Source of the DNA: Chrysoperla carnea
Lineage: Eukaryota; Arthropoda; Insecta; Neuroptera; Chrysopidae
NCBI RefSeq assembly: GCF_905475395.1
Contig: NC_058337.1
Span: 116,740,368-116,804,367 of the forward strand
Length of the DNA stretch: 64,000 bases
Direction of reading: 5' to 3'
In this document: piece after piece, positions 24,481-37,141 of the stretch
Layout of the letters: each line of letters opens with the position of its first letter
How positions within the stretch are numbered: position 1 is the stretch's first letter
Made by a program: the position numbers and the translations under genes
The notes under the pieces: model-generated
Told to the model about the DNA's origin: nothing
The model's input: only the letters and a program-made list of their open reading frames with translations
Database searches by the model: none

Positions 24481-27400
24481 AAATTTCATTAAAAAATTGT
24501 CTCATCTGGTTATCAGATTGGTGAAGAGATCGACGCCATACCATCTCTTTTACTACAGGATGTTAAAAAAGTTCAAGATCCTCTCTAAATTTTAGGAAAT
24601 AATTACTAAGGCAAAAGTTGTAGGATTTTGCACGTATAATCAAACTTGACCATCATTGCAATATAGTAGCGAAAACCTACAACGTTTTTATTCAGCCATT
24701 TTTTTCTAAAATTCAAGAGGGATCTCGAACTTTTAGAACACTCTATATAAAAGATATTAAAATTTTGAAAATTGGATTTAGTTCATTTTTCACTTTTACG
24801 AAGGAATAGTTTTCTAGAGGCCCAAAAATTTATTTACGGTTATAGAGATAAATTTTTCTAAGAGATCTATTATTGGATGCAGTCTTTGGAAAAAATTCAA
24901 TTCGTTGTGTGCGTGGTCATGTTAGTGACAATAAAATCGATGCCAGCGCTTCTAGTGAAAAATTTTGGCGATAAAAGAGGCTGTTATGACTATTTTGCAA
25001 TTCTTTACATGTTAATGTTATAGAAAATGTCAAATTAAAATTATTGAAAAACACTAATTAATTAAACTTAATGCATTAAAAATTGTGAAAAAAAGAAATC
25101 AAATTTATACAATTATATATGCATCCATACAATTCTATAATTAAAATAGTGTATCGTTTACCATGGACACGCCTCCAATAAAACTCACACACGGTGCGAA
25201 TATATTGAACTGAAATGAAATACTTTGAATGTCAATGTAAGAATATTCTCATAAAATATGGTGCAAGTTACACACGATATTCGTGTAAATAAAACCAACG
25301 AAATAAGTATGTTAAAAATATTGAGGTGAAATTCTTGAAAATTTATGATTCATTTTTTTCTCACATACTAGAAACAACAAAACATTAAATCCTTTTTACA
25401 ATGAATATAAAATTTTCATTTTGATTCAAAGTTCTGTGAATAATTTATTCATGAAAAACAATAATAAATTGTAAGATTCGTTTTTATTATGTTTTTTTTT
25501 ACCACAGACATCTATACTGAACCCAGAGAGCTACAAACGAAAAAAAAATTTAATCTATAAACAAAAGATGCAGCTTGAATAAAAACAAGTATAAACAATT
25601 AAATGAGTTACAGCTTTTTTTCCCCGAAAATTTTCCTAAAATTTGTTCTAAATGCTATGAAATGAAACTTTAAATACCAAAAATTTCCTCCAACTCAAGA
25701 CTCACTATTTGATGCTGTCTAAAAATTTTCAACTTTCTATTTTCGTTTTTTGATAACAGGAAGCTTCAATTTTGCCCTAATATGGACATTGGACAATTAG
25801 GAAGAATAGGTTTCCTACGAATACCTGTATAACTATACCTGTTTTCGTTTTTGACCAAAATCGTTTTGACCAATTTCGTTCTCATATTTAATATTTAGAC
25901 AGAAATTTAGGTGACTTAATTTTCAGTTTCGATCAAACATTTAGAAAACATTTTAAAATAATTCCCAAATAAACGAGTTTTTTTATTCCCAAGAAAAATT
26001 TCAAAAAGACTATCGAAAGATTTTAGAGCATGTACTATACTTATTCACAAAAAATAACCAAAAATCCCTTTTTTACGGGGAAAGTAATCTTGTACGGAAA
26101 ATATGTTTCTCCTTTTGAAATCTAACAGGTTTGAAACAAATTTTTAACCAGAAAAATTTTTGTTCGAAATCTGTGATCCCGTTGTCTTTCGATTTAAGCC
26201 CATGAATAGGAAATTAGGTCATAGAAAACTTCAAGTCCAAAATGCTTCTGAGCTCAGAACTCGAATTTTTATAATTTCGGATTAAGTTGAATTTTTTCGA
26301 GAATTATATTATGCATAATATTTTATATAGTGATTCTGGATGGTAATAGGATGATTGAAATTTATTCAACAAAATTCTTAATAGTTTGAAGTGGCTCAAC
26401 TTCCATCTGTGTCACGTGTTTTATTTAAATTAAATTAGGTATATTTTTTGATAAAATTTTGAAAGCGATCGATTCAATGATAGACACATCTAGCTGCAGA
26501 AAAGTCTACATATAGACGAAGTCTATACATGGTTCTCCATATTATACACATTTTTCGAAAAATGTACATGTACATAGTTATTTCGTTTTTTGTCCTTAAA
26601 AAACATAAAAATTTTCCAATGAAAAAGTTTTTCCTTCAATATAACATACATAGTAGTCTGTAAAATTTATGATATTCTTAGCTTACACGACTGAAAATGT
26701 TGTACAAAGGCAGCAGACACACACACATTTCCTCATTGATAGTAGAGTAAAATGGTGATAATATTAGATGTAATATAGAGAGAATATATATATTTTTTGG
26801 TTAAATCTCATCCATATTTACCCTTTTTTTGTAAATTTTTTTTATCCATATACACCTGCTACAACAAAATACAAAACACTCGTTTCGCATAAGCATCATA
26901 ATTCTATCTCGACCCGCCCCTTTTGCCCCCGACCATCACCGGTAAAAGAAAATTACATAAAGGAAAAAATAAAAAATGAAAGAAAATTTTAAACAAAGTT
27001 TGTGCAATTTTTGTTTAGCGTCTCAATAGGAAAGTAAAATGCAATTTTATGAATTTTATACAAACATAAATTTAAAAATCTTGAAGAGTATTTTAACTAA
27101 ACTGTATTGTTTTGAGGGTTCTGTAACTAAAAACAAAAAATTGGTGCCTTCAATGTGAAATGCATTCCCTTATTGTAAGCGGAACTTTTCAGGGTGTACG
27201 TTCTTTGTATATTCATTTTAACGAAAAATTTTCGAAGTTGAAATTCTTAAATTGATTCTTATGACAACTGCTTTTATATTAAGACTAAAATGGAAGTCCT
27301 TACAGGTTTAGAAAAAAGTCTGCATTACAAAATACTTCGGTGTAAGCATTTTGTTTGAAACTTTCTCTGTATTTCTGTTTCTCACAAAAAGATAGACTGA

Positions 27401-29891
27401 ATTCAAAAAACCTGATTTAACTATCTGATTTTGACCATCGAAATATAAGAGCAATCGACATAAATATTTGTTTTTTACTGTTTTACATGAACAGTCTATC
27501 TGAGAAATTAAATTAGGGTGATTATTTTACGCCCAAATTGATTTTTATCATGTTCTTAACGAGCCATTTAGTTTTTTAGCATCATGTTTAGTTAAAAAAA
27601 ACTTTTCAATTTAACAGTATTTGATCTACATCGAATTTTTAAATTTCCCAGAGCAAATTCGAGGGCAAAAGTGCCAAAGTGATGTTGAGCTTTAGGGTCA
27701 ATTGGAGTCTGAGGTGTAATAACTACCTTTCTGTTATATTGTGCCGAATATGAGTCGATTGCAATATAACACAATAAGTAGATATATAAAACATTAAAAT
27801 CTGATACTGAGAATCTCGTGAGAATAAATAATTACAAAATTTTTCCACGAATAAACCTGCATATATCCAAGAATAAGAAGTATTTAGTTTGTCCGAACTA
27901 TTTCACTAAGCATTTTGCTGCTCGAGAATGGGGCTCAAGAATGTTTTACTAAGTCACTTCAGTCTATATGCGAGCATTATCCATGTATCAATTTTTTTTT
28001 TATATTTTGCAGAATGCACGTAGAGTTACTTCCGTCATCTCATCGAATTGCACGGCGTCTCTCAGCTTACGCCTAACTAAAATATACAAGTAATAAAAAT
28101 CGAAATGAGAACCATATTTTCGATTTTTATTTTTTGCAAATAATTTATATTTTAAAAATGCAAACAGCACACATACACCGCCAACAACAAAAAATCCATT
28201 AATTTTTTTTGTTTTAATGTAAGTGTAAAAAAAAAATGTTTGAATTTTATTTGTGGGAATAAATTTTTAATTGTACATTAAGGGCACATTTAAGCTATTC
28301 TTTATCGTTCAAATAAATTGTATTTCACATATTATATGATGTTACCTAATTGACCGTAAGCCCATAATGAAGTGAAATTTACATGATAGTTTTTGTTTGC
28401 CTTCTTGAGAATTGATAAAGTTTGATAATAAAGAAATTTGAAAGATAAAAAAAATTGATACAAGAGAACTGGCAACGTTTTGGATAGTATTACCTTCCTT
28501 ATTGAAATTAAGCGGAACTGAAATACGTATCCTGAGAACTGTTGTTTTAATTATCGTGAGATACGCGATGATAAAGCAATCGAATTTCTGTCTGGAAAAT
28601 AAAACTACGTTACACAATTATTAAAGTAAATCGGGAAAATTACAACCACAAACTAAATTGGTTTTAAAATTTTCTAATTACTTACTAGAATAATAATATC
28701 TGGCGTGGTTTTATCAACAACACAAATAAAATTTACAAAATTTTAAAAATTCTCGAGAAATTTTTAGGCTACGGAACCCTAAACTCGCACTTGAAACGTA
28801 TCTAAGAACATTCTCCATTAAATTACCTTTTTCTTTAGAGCTTTCTCCAACCAGAACCGATGTTGCAGATCATCGCCTACTTTTTAGTTGTTCCGGGTCC
28901 GGAACCCTAAACTCGCACTTGAAACATAGTTAAGAACATTAATTGCCTTTCATACGAAACGGAAAAACCTAATCGGTTCATGCGTTTAGGCGCTACGATA
29001 CTACAGACAGACATACATAGCGGAAAACACCACTTTTTTTGGGGTGTTATAGGTTTTACCAAAATTCCGCCGTCCTAAAATAAACTTTTTCGTGCCGATG
29101 TTACTCTTTACACCAATTTTAAATCGTATAGAATAGAATTCGAAATTTAATCTCGAGCCACGATTAAAACTTATATTTTTTTTAAAGCAAATGAATTTTT
29201 ATCAATTCTCAAAGCAGACAAGACGAATAATGAAAATTTCACTTCATTATGGACTCACGGTCTGTAATTCATTCCAACTAATAATAATAATATGTGAGTG
29301 GAAGAGAGATAAATAGATGAATATATTCGTGTATCGTTACACTTAAGAAAAATAAAAATAAATGATAGTTATGGGGGATTCAGAAGAATACAAGAAAAAA
29401 CAGTGCTAATACGTGACTAAGATGAGTAGAGACGCAGATGTTTGAAACTCGCGATAACTAAGATTCTACCATTTTCATTCTGCATTTCCATCAAATTACA
29501 AGTTTTGGCGGATAAAAACTGGTCGCGCTGATACTTATAAACAAAAATTGCTGGACCAAATATATCTCATTTTTTATTTGGGCATGTTCACTTTTATAAT
29601 GTTAAGAAGTTGGGTTTGAGAATAATTACATTATATAAAAGCATCTGCAATCTACAAGGCCACACACGTTGAGAAGTTTTTGGTGCCTTTTGGATCATAT
29701 AAGGCCTGCACCGATCTATTTAGTGTCCATATAAACAGTTATACCTACCCTACCCTTTTGATTAAGAGCCTTATGTGGGACACTTTAAAAACATTCTAAA
29801 AATAAATCTATTTTCTATTTTCTCGTCTAAATAACTCATATTACCTTGTGTTAAAATTTCCAATAAAATTGATATTTTGGTTCAAAAAATA
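24481..29891. other. AT-rich intergenic DNA, no gene seen
   Basis: Repeat fragments dominate: 'attgtctcatctggttatca' near 24495 (inverted relative of 11.77 kb) and 'gagggatctcgaacttttag' near 24717 (relative of 11.29 kb). No exon with matching splice sites or a recognisable motif was found. Open frames at about 27592-27774 and 28342-28617 on the minus strand are unsupported. Confidence 0.5.
28745..29060 (+). repeat. two fused copies of a '...ggaaccctaaactcgcacttg...' repeat
   Basis: ACGGAACCCTAAACTCGCAC occurs at about 28775, and GGAACCCTAAACTCGCAC recurs at about 28900; each is followed by TTGAAAC and an 'agaacatt' block, with a terminal 'ggcgctac' motif and a TACAGACAGACATACATAGC tail. A further relative with ACGGAACCCTAGACTCCCAC lies at 32732-32840. 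Confidence 0.65.
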
Positions 29892-30694
29892 TTAATGCTC
29901 CCAAAATTTGCGATAACATTTCAAACATTTTGGTTTAGCATTGATGCAGTGGGGTGGTAGTGGAGGTGGTTCCTCAGGGCAATCTGGAGGATGAACACAA
30001 CATGGTGGAGGCTTTGGAGGACATGGTGGAATCGGGCATATTTGTGGCGGACAGGTCAATCTTTTACGAGGGCAACATTCTGTGCAGCATGGTTCACAGC
30101 ATGCAGGTGGAGAAGGAGGACATTCTTGCTTTTCATGTTCTTGTACTTCTCCTGTACTTTCTATATCCGGGATATTCGCATTTAAAGTGTTGATGCCGCT
30201 TGCGAATTGCGTGTTTCCATTTGGATGTGGTGCCCTTCCGTTTGGAGGCTGTGCGTTTATATTTGGAGTTTGTGCGCTTATAGGTTGTAATTGTTGCATA
30301 TTTTTGCTTAGAGACTGTACATTTCCTCTTGGAGGTGGCGCATTTCCGCCTGCAGGTTGCACATTTGCGTCTCGATGTTGATTAGTATAAGTACGGATAG
30401 ATGGGTTAATACTTGAAATATCTGTTAAAAAATGATTTATGGTTTACTATCACAATCATACTGATATTCTCCAGGTGCTTGCGTATAATACTTAATTATT
30501 GCTTGAGAGATTATTAGAACACCTAGAGAATACAATTTCTAAATGAAAAATTGTTCGATTTTGAATCACAGAAAAAAATAATAATGTTACTTACCCAACA
30601 CTTTTTTATTCGAAAATAATTTTGCTAAACCTTTCAGTAAATTCAGTGGCCCGGGACGCATTAACTGGCGTCGCCACATATTAAATATTGTCAT
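29892..30694 (-). CDS. Cys/Pro-rich protein with presequence-like first exon (cluster gene A)
   Basis: Two exons, 30694-30595 and 30421-29892, joined by a GTAAGT...AACAG phase-1 intron of 173 bp, give 209 residues. Exon 1 (MTIFNMWRRQLMRPGPLNLL...) is basic, has no Asp or Glu and looks like a mitochondrial presequence. Residues about 50-110 are Asn/Gln/Pro-rich with degenerate P-x-G-N-x-Q repeats. Residues 134-209 are packed with CC, CxxC and PPC motifs (PACCEPCCTECCPRKR) and end CLKCYRKFWEH. No enzyme motif is visible. It is the only minus-strand member of the cluster and faces away from gene B, with about 2.7 kb between them. Cys/Pro-rich small proteins of this kind are known from insect sperm and from cuticle or eggshell; the presequence favours the first. 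Gene structure is well supported, function is not. Confidence 0.8.
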
Positions 30695-33219
30695 TGTTAA
30701 TTACACAGAAGATTTTCATTAAAGACTGAGAATTTTGATTAAATAGAATGCCCAAAAAGATAATAAATGTCAAAAATTTCTTTGCTAAAAATAATTTCAG
30801 TTTGTTTATTTCAACATCTTAGTTACGGTTAACAAGTTTTTGTTTTAAGTGGAGGTTGAAAAGAAATCTCAGTTATTTGTGGAAACTATGTGGTCGAAAA
30901 TATCGTTATTAATGAAAACAAAATTATGTTTTCTCGAATTGTATTAGAATCCTTATTAAATTTTGTTTGGTAAATTTAGCGACCCTTCTTAAAAATGCTC
31001 CTAGAACATCAGGAAAAGACCAAATAAAAACAAATTAAACTCTTCTGTGAATTTCATTCAAATTATAGTCAACCAATCTTAATGAAAGGGCCAGATGATT
31101 TTTTTTCATTGCGTAAACAATACACAATTTATTACAACGAAATATTAATAAAAAATTCATTAACCGCGTTTATCGGATCTTTCGAGTATTATAGTTTACA
31201 AGAATCACCATACTTTGCTCAAATGTAGAGGTTAAGCCGTTCGTCGGAAATTATTTTAAAATAGAAAAAGTCTGTCATCATGATTTTAAAATATTAAAAA
31301 AAAAAAAACTTTTTTCAAATCATGTTTCATAATCTTTTAACAATAAAAATTATTAAAAAAATTTTCAGAACTTGCTAACACCTATTCAAATCATTTTAGT
31401 GGGGCTGTAATTTAGTATGATTTAGTTTTTAAACCCGGAGTCAAAAAGGGGGTTATTAGTTTGGCCGCCATGTGTATGTGTCTGTCAGTAGCAACATAGC
31501 GCCTAAACAGATGAGCCGATTTTTGTTTTGTTTCGTTTGAAAAGTAATTTAATGGAGAGTGTTCTTAGTTATGTGCGAGCTTAATGTTCCGTACGCGGAG
31601 CAACTAAAAAATAATCCATGATCTTCAAAATCGGTTCAGTTTGGAGAAAGCTCTAAGGAAAAAGGTATTTTAATGGAGAGTATTTATTAAATTTTGTAAA
31701 TTTCACTTGTATAATCAACTAGATTACTCACAAAGAACAAAATACCAGAAATTCAGCCTCCTTAAAATAAACTATTGAAAATGTTGCCAGCTTTGATACA
31801 CCAATGTTCAATGTATTGTAACATTTTTTTATCAAATAAAAATCATAAACTTTTGTATTATCAAATTCGACATCGGTATTCCCAAAATACACATCGATTG
31901 TTATTTCTAGTAAGTAGATAATAAAATTTTCTTGTATCATTTCCCACCATTTTCCAATTCGATAATAGTGTTATGAATGAAATGTTTCTTGTTTTCTCTT
32001 TAAAAGTGTTATTAACATAAATTGAAATGCTATTAAAAGATACATGTCGTATGATAGTAGTGAACATTGTGAACAATAGTTTTACCAGGTACATTATACA
32101 TATCATCTAACCCTGGAGATACATGGGATAGCAGCAAACGATGGTATAGCATGGCATTATTAGTATAGACCCATATAGATAGTAGTGTAGTTACAAGTAA
32201 TAACCTTCCATAATATAACAACTTGGAAAACATTAAATAGTATTTAATGCAGATATAAACACCTCAACTTGTGGTATCCCTAAGGAACATTCACATGAGA
32301 TACGTGCCGTGAATCTAAACTGGGATATACACTTTTATACTTATAATAATCATATATTTTAGGATACATGAGCATGTTTACCTATTGTTTCATAGTAAGG
32401 AAAACTTATTAATGTATTATACAATATTATTTTTACTAGTCGACCCAAATCACAATTGCATTTGGTTGCGAGATATTTAACGATTGCGTCGCAAAATTGA
32501 CTTGGAAATAATTTAATAAAAAACGTACAAATACTTTATGTCAGAGGGTAAGTAACGGGGTCACCGGCCAACGGGAATATTGCCAAGAGGAACCTTGGCT
32601 TCTATATTTTAACTAGTCGACGTGAATTAGATGTACGCACTCAGATTAAATTCCCTCGCATTTATATTATTTACATGCGATTCGAAGTGAAATTTATAAA
32701 ATTTAATAAACCCCCCAGAAATTTTTCTGGTACGGAACCCTAGACTCCCACTTAAAACGTATTTAAGAACACTCTACATTAAATTGACTTTTTTCTTAGA
32801 GCCTTCTCTAAACTGAACCGTTTTTACTCAGTGCCAAGGGTATTTTGTAGGAATCGTACCCAAATAGTTTTTTTGGAAGTTTAATTCTATCTCTTCCAGA
32901 AAATTTCGATCTAGTAAAATTCTAGGACATTTTTTTTTCGTCATAATGATAATCGTATTTATCCAAGCGCTTAGAAATTATTTGGCCATACCAATTATTG
33001 TTTTCCGTGTTGAAAGAAACTGATTTAATTCTTTCTTTTATATAACAATTCAACTGATGGCATTTTTGTACTTGTCTCAAATTGCCTTAAATTCAAACAT
33101 TTAACTTGTCAACGGATAACTGTCAAAAATATTACTGTCAGTTTGATTCGACAAAATGCATACCTAACTTGATTTCCCTGAAAATGTTCAACAAAAACAA
33201 ATCCCAAAGATATGTTTAC
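30695..33219. other. intergenic spacer between divergent genes A and B
   Basis: Contains two transposon relics (31430-31690 and about 32697-32840) and otherwise AT-rich sequence. The three overlapping minus-strand open frames between 31728 and 32233 lie in different frames, lack splice-linked partners and match nothing I recognise, so no gene is called. Confidence 0.5.
31430..31690 (+). repeat. dispersed repeat relic, relative of 4.7 kb and 52.7 kb
   Basis: Shows the family blocks in order: TGTGTCTGTCAGTAGCAACA, TAGCGCCTAAACAG, 'gagccgatttttg', 'gagagtgttcttagttatg', 'cgagcttaatgttcc' and a 'gagaaagctctaagg' block. Confidence 0.6.
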
Positions 33220-33351
33220 GAAACCAAGGTGTCTATAAAATAAGGCAATATCAGGTCGTGACAGTTCATCACTTTGAACTCGTTAATTGGGCTGGGGAAA
33301 AATTCATTTAAATCTTTTTTTTTTTCGGTTTAACTAATTTCAAAATTTATG
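33220..33351 (+). promoter_or_regulatory. promoter / 5' UTR of gene B, conserved with gene E
   Basis: A TATA box (TATAAAAT, 33234-33241) follows GAAACCAAGG and precedes GAACTCGTTAATTGGGCTGG and ATTTCAAAATTTATG. The same elements occur in the same order upstream of gene E (36966-37098), including TATAAAAT and CTCATTAATTGGGCTGGGGA. Conservation of about 130 bp between the two paralogs supports a shared core promoter; no transcription start is known. Confidence 0.6.
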
Positions 33352-33389
33352 TGTGATAATATAATTAAAAAAGAAAAAAAATATAGATA

Positions 33390-34235
33390 ATGTCCTTTTT
33401 AATGAAAACATGGCGGTTGGTGGTGGGAAAGAATCTGGTTCAAACGGCTGTAAGCAATGCGGTGGTAAATAATAAATATGAGTGTAAGTAAAAAAGATAA
33501 ATTCTTTCTAATATATCCAAACGTGGGCCAAATTTTTCTTCTGGAGGCCTCTTGAATATTTTAATGTTGGGAAATAACAAGAATTTGAAAAATTCAAAAT
33601 TTCTTTTCCTAACAGCTGGCTAGACCTTGATCACTTTAATAAGTTTTTCTGTGTGTTCACTTAGGTACTATTGTCCTTTTAAATTGTTTTAAACAAACAA
33701 AATTTTTTTTGCAGTTCTGTGGAGTGCTTTGACAAATCGACGAAACATTGGAAGCAAATGCAATTGTCTTAGTTGTCAAAAGAAAAATGGAAATGGCGAA
33801 TGTAGCAAACCTGCAAAACCACCTTGTTGCTGCCCGCCTCCGCCACCACCTTGCCCTCCACCTTGTCCACCACCACCATGCTGCTGCCCACCTAAACCGC
33901 AGCCACCACCACCACCGCCACCTTGCCCATGCCCGCCACCACCACCCCGATGCCCACCACCACCTTGCCAACCTCCTCCACCACCACCTCCACCAAGATG
34001 TCCTCCGCCGTGCCCTCCTCCATGCCCAAAACCATGTCCACCACCCCCACCATGCCGCCCCCCATGTCCGAAACCAAAACCTCCTCCTCCTTGTCCAAGA
34101 TCTAAACCTTGTCCACCACCTCCAAAGCCCTGCCCACCAATCACACTACCATGTTGTCCACCAAGAAAATGCCCACCTCCAGAACCACCATGTCCGCCAA
34201 CAACGCCTACCTGTTTACCACCAAGGAAATGCTGA
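33390..34235 (+). CDS. Pro/Cys-repeat protein with presequence-like first exon (cluster gene B)
   Basis: Exons 33390-33483 and 33715-34235 are joined by a GTAAGT...GCAG phase-1 intron; the product is 204 residues. Exon 1 (MSFLMKTWRLVVGKNLVQTA...) is basic and almost free of acid residues, as in mitochondrial presequences. Exon 2 begins LWSALTNRRN, then CNCLSCQKKNG (Cys47, Cys49, Cys52). From about residue 60 to the end it is an uninterrupted Pro/Cys array (CCCPPPPPPCPP type) with occasional Lys, Arg and Gln, ending PRKC. The gene is a clear paralog of gene E, with the same exon 1, motif, intron phase and promoter. No catalytic domain is present. Open frames on the other five frames of exon 2 (His-rich, Gly-rich, Trp-rich) are shadows of the GC-rich array. 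A structural or metal/disulfide-rich role is likely but unproven. Confidence 0.85.
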
Positions 34236-34388
34236 CTTTTGCAGTTTTGTTTCTAACAAGCTCGCATACTGGATCGTAATTATTCAACTGAAAAAAAAAC
34301 CGAACATTATTTAATTTGACATTTGAAAACAAAATCATTCAACAACACGATTTGAATCATCATCATTCATCAAAATTTTTGTACCAAA

Positions 34389-34768
34389 ATGCTTTCCAAA
34401 TATGCACCGACAATGGTTCTTGGATTTGCAAGATCACGGCCTGGTATAAGTAAGCATTTAATTTGTATTAAATTTTTATTCTAAAATTAAATTAATTTTT
34501 TTTTACAGGTCTGTGTTTATGTTGTTTCAGTAACAAAAAAAATCTACCTGAATGTGAAGAATTAAAAAAATTTCCTCCACAAAAACGAGATTTCATACCG
34601 CCTAAAGCTCACCAAGAGCCACCATCATTTTCAGATCCTCCAGATAGCGCCGACTTCCCGGATCGAACACAAGAACCAACAAGATGTATTCCGAGAGATA
34701 AACCGGTAGATTCTCGTATAAGGAATTTACAAATCCAAAAACCATTATCAAAACTAAAACCAGATTAA
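34389..34768 (+). CDS. small presequence-bearing protein (cluster gene C)
   Basis: Exons 34389-34449 and 34509-34768 flank a 59-bp GTAAGC...TACAG phase-1 intron, giving 106 residues. Exon 1 (MLSKYAPTMVLGFARSRPGI) has Lys/Arg and no acids, as in a mitochondrial presequence. Exon 2 starts SLCLCCFSNKKN (Cys22, Cys24, Cys25), then becomes hydrophilic and Pro-rich (EPPSFSDPPDSADFPDRTQE) and ends KPLSKLKPD. It lies only 153 bp after gene B and 261 bp before gene D, same strand. I do not recognise a domain. Neither exon is long enough to stand out as an open frame; the call rests on the intact junction codon (A|GT) and the shared architecture. Confidence 0.75.
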
Positions 34769-35029
34769 AGTAATAGATTCCTCCAGTTCAACGATAAGTG
34801 GGATCTAAAACTAGGTAAATTTCAACGTCACTTGGTAACTACAATTTTTGGTAAACATTCCTTACCAGCTATTTCAAGACAATTAAAAAAAATTATTATA
34901 AAACTAATATCGAGTAGGTTTTATTATTTTTTAAAACAAAATACGCCCTCATTTTTTTATAAATCCAATTTGAAATCATTCCTTCCAAAAAATTTTCGTG
35001 TAACCATCCAAAAAAAAACCTCCCGCACC

Positions 35030-35587
35030 ATGTTAAAAATTTCAAGATGTAGCCGTACAATTCAAAAAATACAAAAATTATCACCAAAAGGTTTGGAATA
35101 CTTTGATTTCACTTTAAAATATTATTCCTCCTTTTTATTTAATTTTCCAGATTTTGCAAGACTTCGTAAATTTTGTGTAACGACCGATCAGTATTATCCA
35201 AGACCGACAGGACCAACTGGAAGAGATCCACCTGAACGTGAAAGGAAAATTCAACCACGTCAAAAACCGTTACCATGTCCAAGTCAACCATGTGTCCGTG
35301 ACGATTATGTTCATTGTAACATAAGACGCTGTCAATGTCCACAACCAATTTCAAATCTGAAACCAGAAACTATGTCTATGAAATCAGAACTAAATCCAGA
35401 TCATCCTCTTATGTATCATAACACACAACCAATGTATAGAGAAGAAAAAACTCCATATCCAGAATTGATCGAAAGAAGATATCCGTGGGAATCTAGAGGT
35501 CAAAAAACCTATTGTCAACAGGACCAAAGTAGAGTTAGTAGAAATCGTGATGATGCACCCGCACAATTCAAAAAGGTTTCAGAATAA
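35030..35587 (+). CDS. presequence-bearing Pro/Arg-rich protein (cluster gene D)
   Basis: I place the start at 35030: exon 1 35030-35090 (MLKISRCSRTIQKIQKLSPK) and exon 2 35151-35587, with a 60-bp phase-1 intron (GTTTGG...TCCAG), giving 165 residues. Because the intron length is a multiple of three and contains no stop, a longer unspliced reading from 34832 is also open. I prefer the spliced form, as exon 1 is exactly 61 nt like gene C and is acid-free and basic. Exon 2 has a Tyr/Pro/Arg-rich start (FARLRKFCVTTDQYYPRPTG), a Cys patch (CPSQPCVRDDYVHCNIRRCQ) and a Met-rich, charged tail ending FKKVSE. AATAAA lies at 35674. No known domain. Confidence 0.75.
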   Translation: MLKISRCSRTIQKIQKLSPKGLEYFDFTLKYYSSFLFNFPDFARLRKFCVTTDQYYPRPTGPTGRDPPERERKIQPRQKPLPCPSQPCVRDDYVHCNIRRCQCPQPISNLKPETMSMKSELNPDHPLMYHNTQPMYREEKTPYPELIERRYPWESRGQKTYCQQDQSRVSRNRDDAPAQFKKVSE

Positions 35588-36965
35588 CTGTGTATTTGGA
35601 AGGAATCGACTAATATTGGTGGAGGGTTAACAATAAGACTGAAAAAAAATATATAATTGTAAAAGACACAAAAAATAAAGCAAACGTAATCATAGATTCT
35701 CTGATTTCTTTTTTTAACATTTATTTTTCAGATTTTTGCGTAATAAAATTTTGTAGTGATCAACCCTCATAGCTGTAGATGAAATCGTGCCAATTTTATG
35801 AAAGAAAGATTTTTGATTATATTTTTTCGTTTTCGAGCTTTCAAAATGAAATTGTAAACGAATTATCGTGCCTCGTGCTTAATATTCAAATTGCAAATTG
35901 ATGAATGGCGTCGTTTAAAAGATGCATTTTTTTTTAAATAAATACACAATTCTATCAATTTCGGTGTAAATACTAACAAAAATTTTACTACAGCAAATTG
36001 GTGCGACAGGTCTTGGACAGTACAATAGAATAAAAGTGATGTTTTTATCCTAAGATGTATATTTAACGTGTGTAAGCACGTTAAATTGTAAAATCAAGAG
36101 TTTACTTCTGACCGCAACAGAGAGATATTCACATTCAGACGATAATCACTGAATTAAATGCGTTAAATAAAACCTGAAAAGAAAGAACCAAGTCCAGTAG
36201 TTTACATAGCGACTTTAACAGTCGGAATTTATTTTCTCAATATCGAAAAAATTCAAAATGCGAATTTTGTCTAAGCAACTTTTTTTTTTCGATTTCTTGA
36301 ACCATCTCGTACGCAAGACGCGTACCAAATTTTGGTTAAATATTTCAAAAAAATTGAGCCACACTATGGCTGTGAAAAATTTCAAATCGATATTCCTATA
36401 AATAACGAAGATATGAGAATGTCTGCATCTTAAATGCGTCACACTGCATATAAAAAAATCCTCCTAGAGTTTGTCAAGCGAATATTCAGTTTAACACCGA
36501 GCTCCGTTGTCGTTCGGAGGAAATTGCACATATGAAAGAGACAAAGAATAAGTACCTACCTTTTTTGGAGCAAACCTTATTACCTTATTACCTTATAAAC
36601 TAAATCTTTATTATTTCAAATATCCAATTTGGCCCCGGCACCTCTTACATTAAAAGAAATTATTTTCGTACTCAGTCATCAAAGAAATTATACCTTCTGC
36701 CTATATTTTATCATTGTGGGTAAGCTCATTTTATTAGTATAATAGAAAGACATTGAACTTTTCCGCACGCGGACCTAAATTCCGTTCTGCACGCAATGTA
36801 TAAATGGTACAGTACATTACATTTTAATATAATCTCGACATGAAATATTTTTGCTTACAAAATTTTGAAAATAAAAACTTGTTCAACATTCAAAGTTGAA
36901 CAATATTTTTGCATCACCCTGTAAAATAAAAAAACATAATCAAAAGAATTGTTTATAAAACAACT
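35588..36965. other. intergenic spacer, no gene seen
   Basis: AT-rich sequence between genes D and E. The minus-strand open frame at 36215-36442 has no splice partner, presequence or cluster-like composition and is not called. Confidence 0.5.
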
Positions 36966-37098
36966 GGAAACCAAGGTTTCCATTTATTGATACTCTATAA
37001 AATTATGGCAGTTCAAACTTAGAACTCATTAATTGGGCTGGGGATAAGTTCATTCAAATCATTAATTTTTTTTCGGATGAAATAATTTCAAAATTTAT
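36966..37098 (+). promoter_or_regulatory. promoter / 5' UTR of gene E, conserved with gene B
   Basis: TATAAAAT at 36996-37003 is followed 32 bp later by an initiator-like CTCATTA within GAACTCATTAATTGGGCTGG. The block ends ATTTCAAAATTTATG, as upstream of gene B. It carries about 15 bp more between CCAAGG and the TATA box than gene B does. Confidence 0.6.
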
Positions 37099-37141
37099 GG
37101 GTAATATCTTCTTTTAAAAAGAAAGGACAAAACAACAGAAA

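Noticed and set aside
29954..30381. Three overlapping plus-strand open frames opposite gene A
   Set aside because: They lie antisense to the second exon of gene A, which has a consistent splice junction and Cys/Pro composition like its cluster relatives.
31728..32233. Three staggered minus-strand open frames as a possible gene
   Set aside because: They sit in different frames with no donor/acceptor pairs joining them and no recognisable motif.
33657..34314. Trp-rich, His-rich, Gly-rich and Thr/Met/Pro-rich open frames over gene B exon 2
   Set aside because: They are other-frame readings of the same CCN/TGC-rich Pro/Cys array. Only the plus frame splices to a presequence exon and has a paralog in the same frame.
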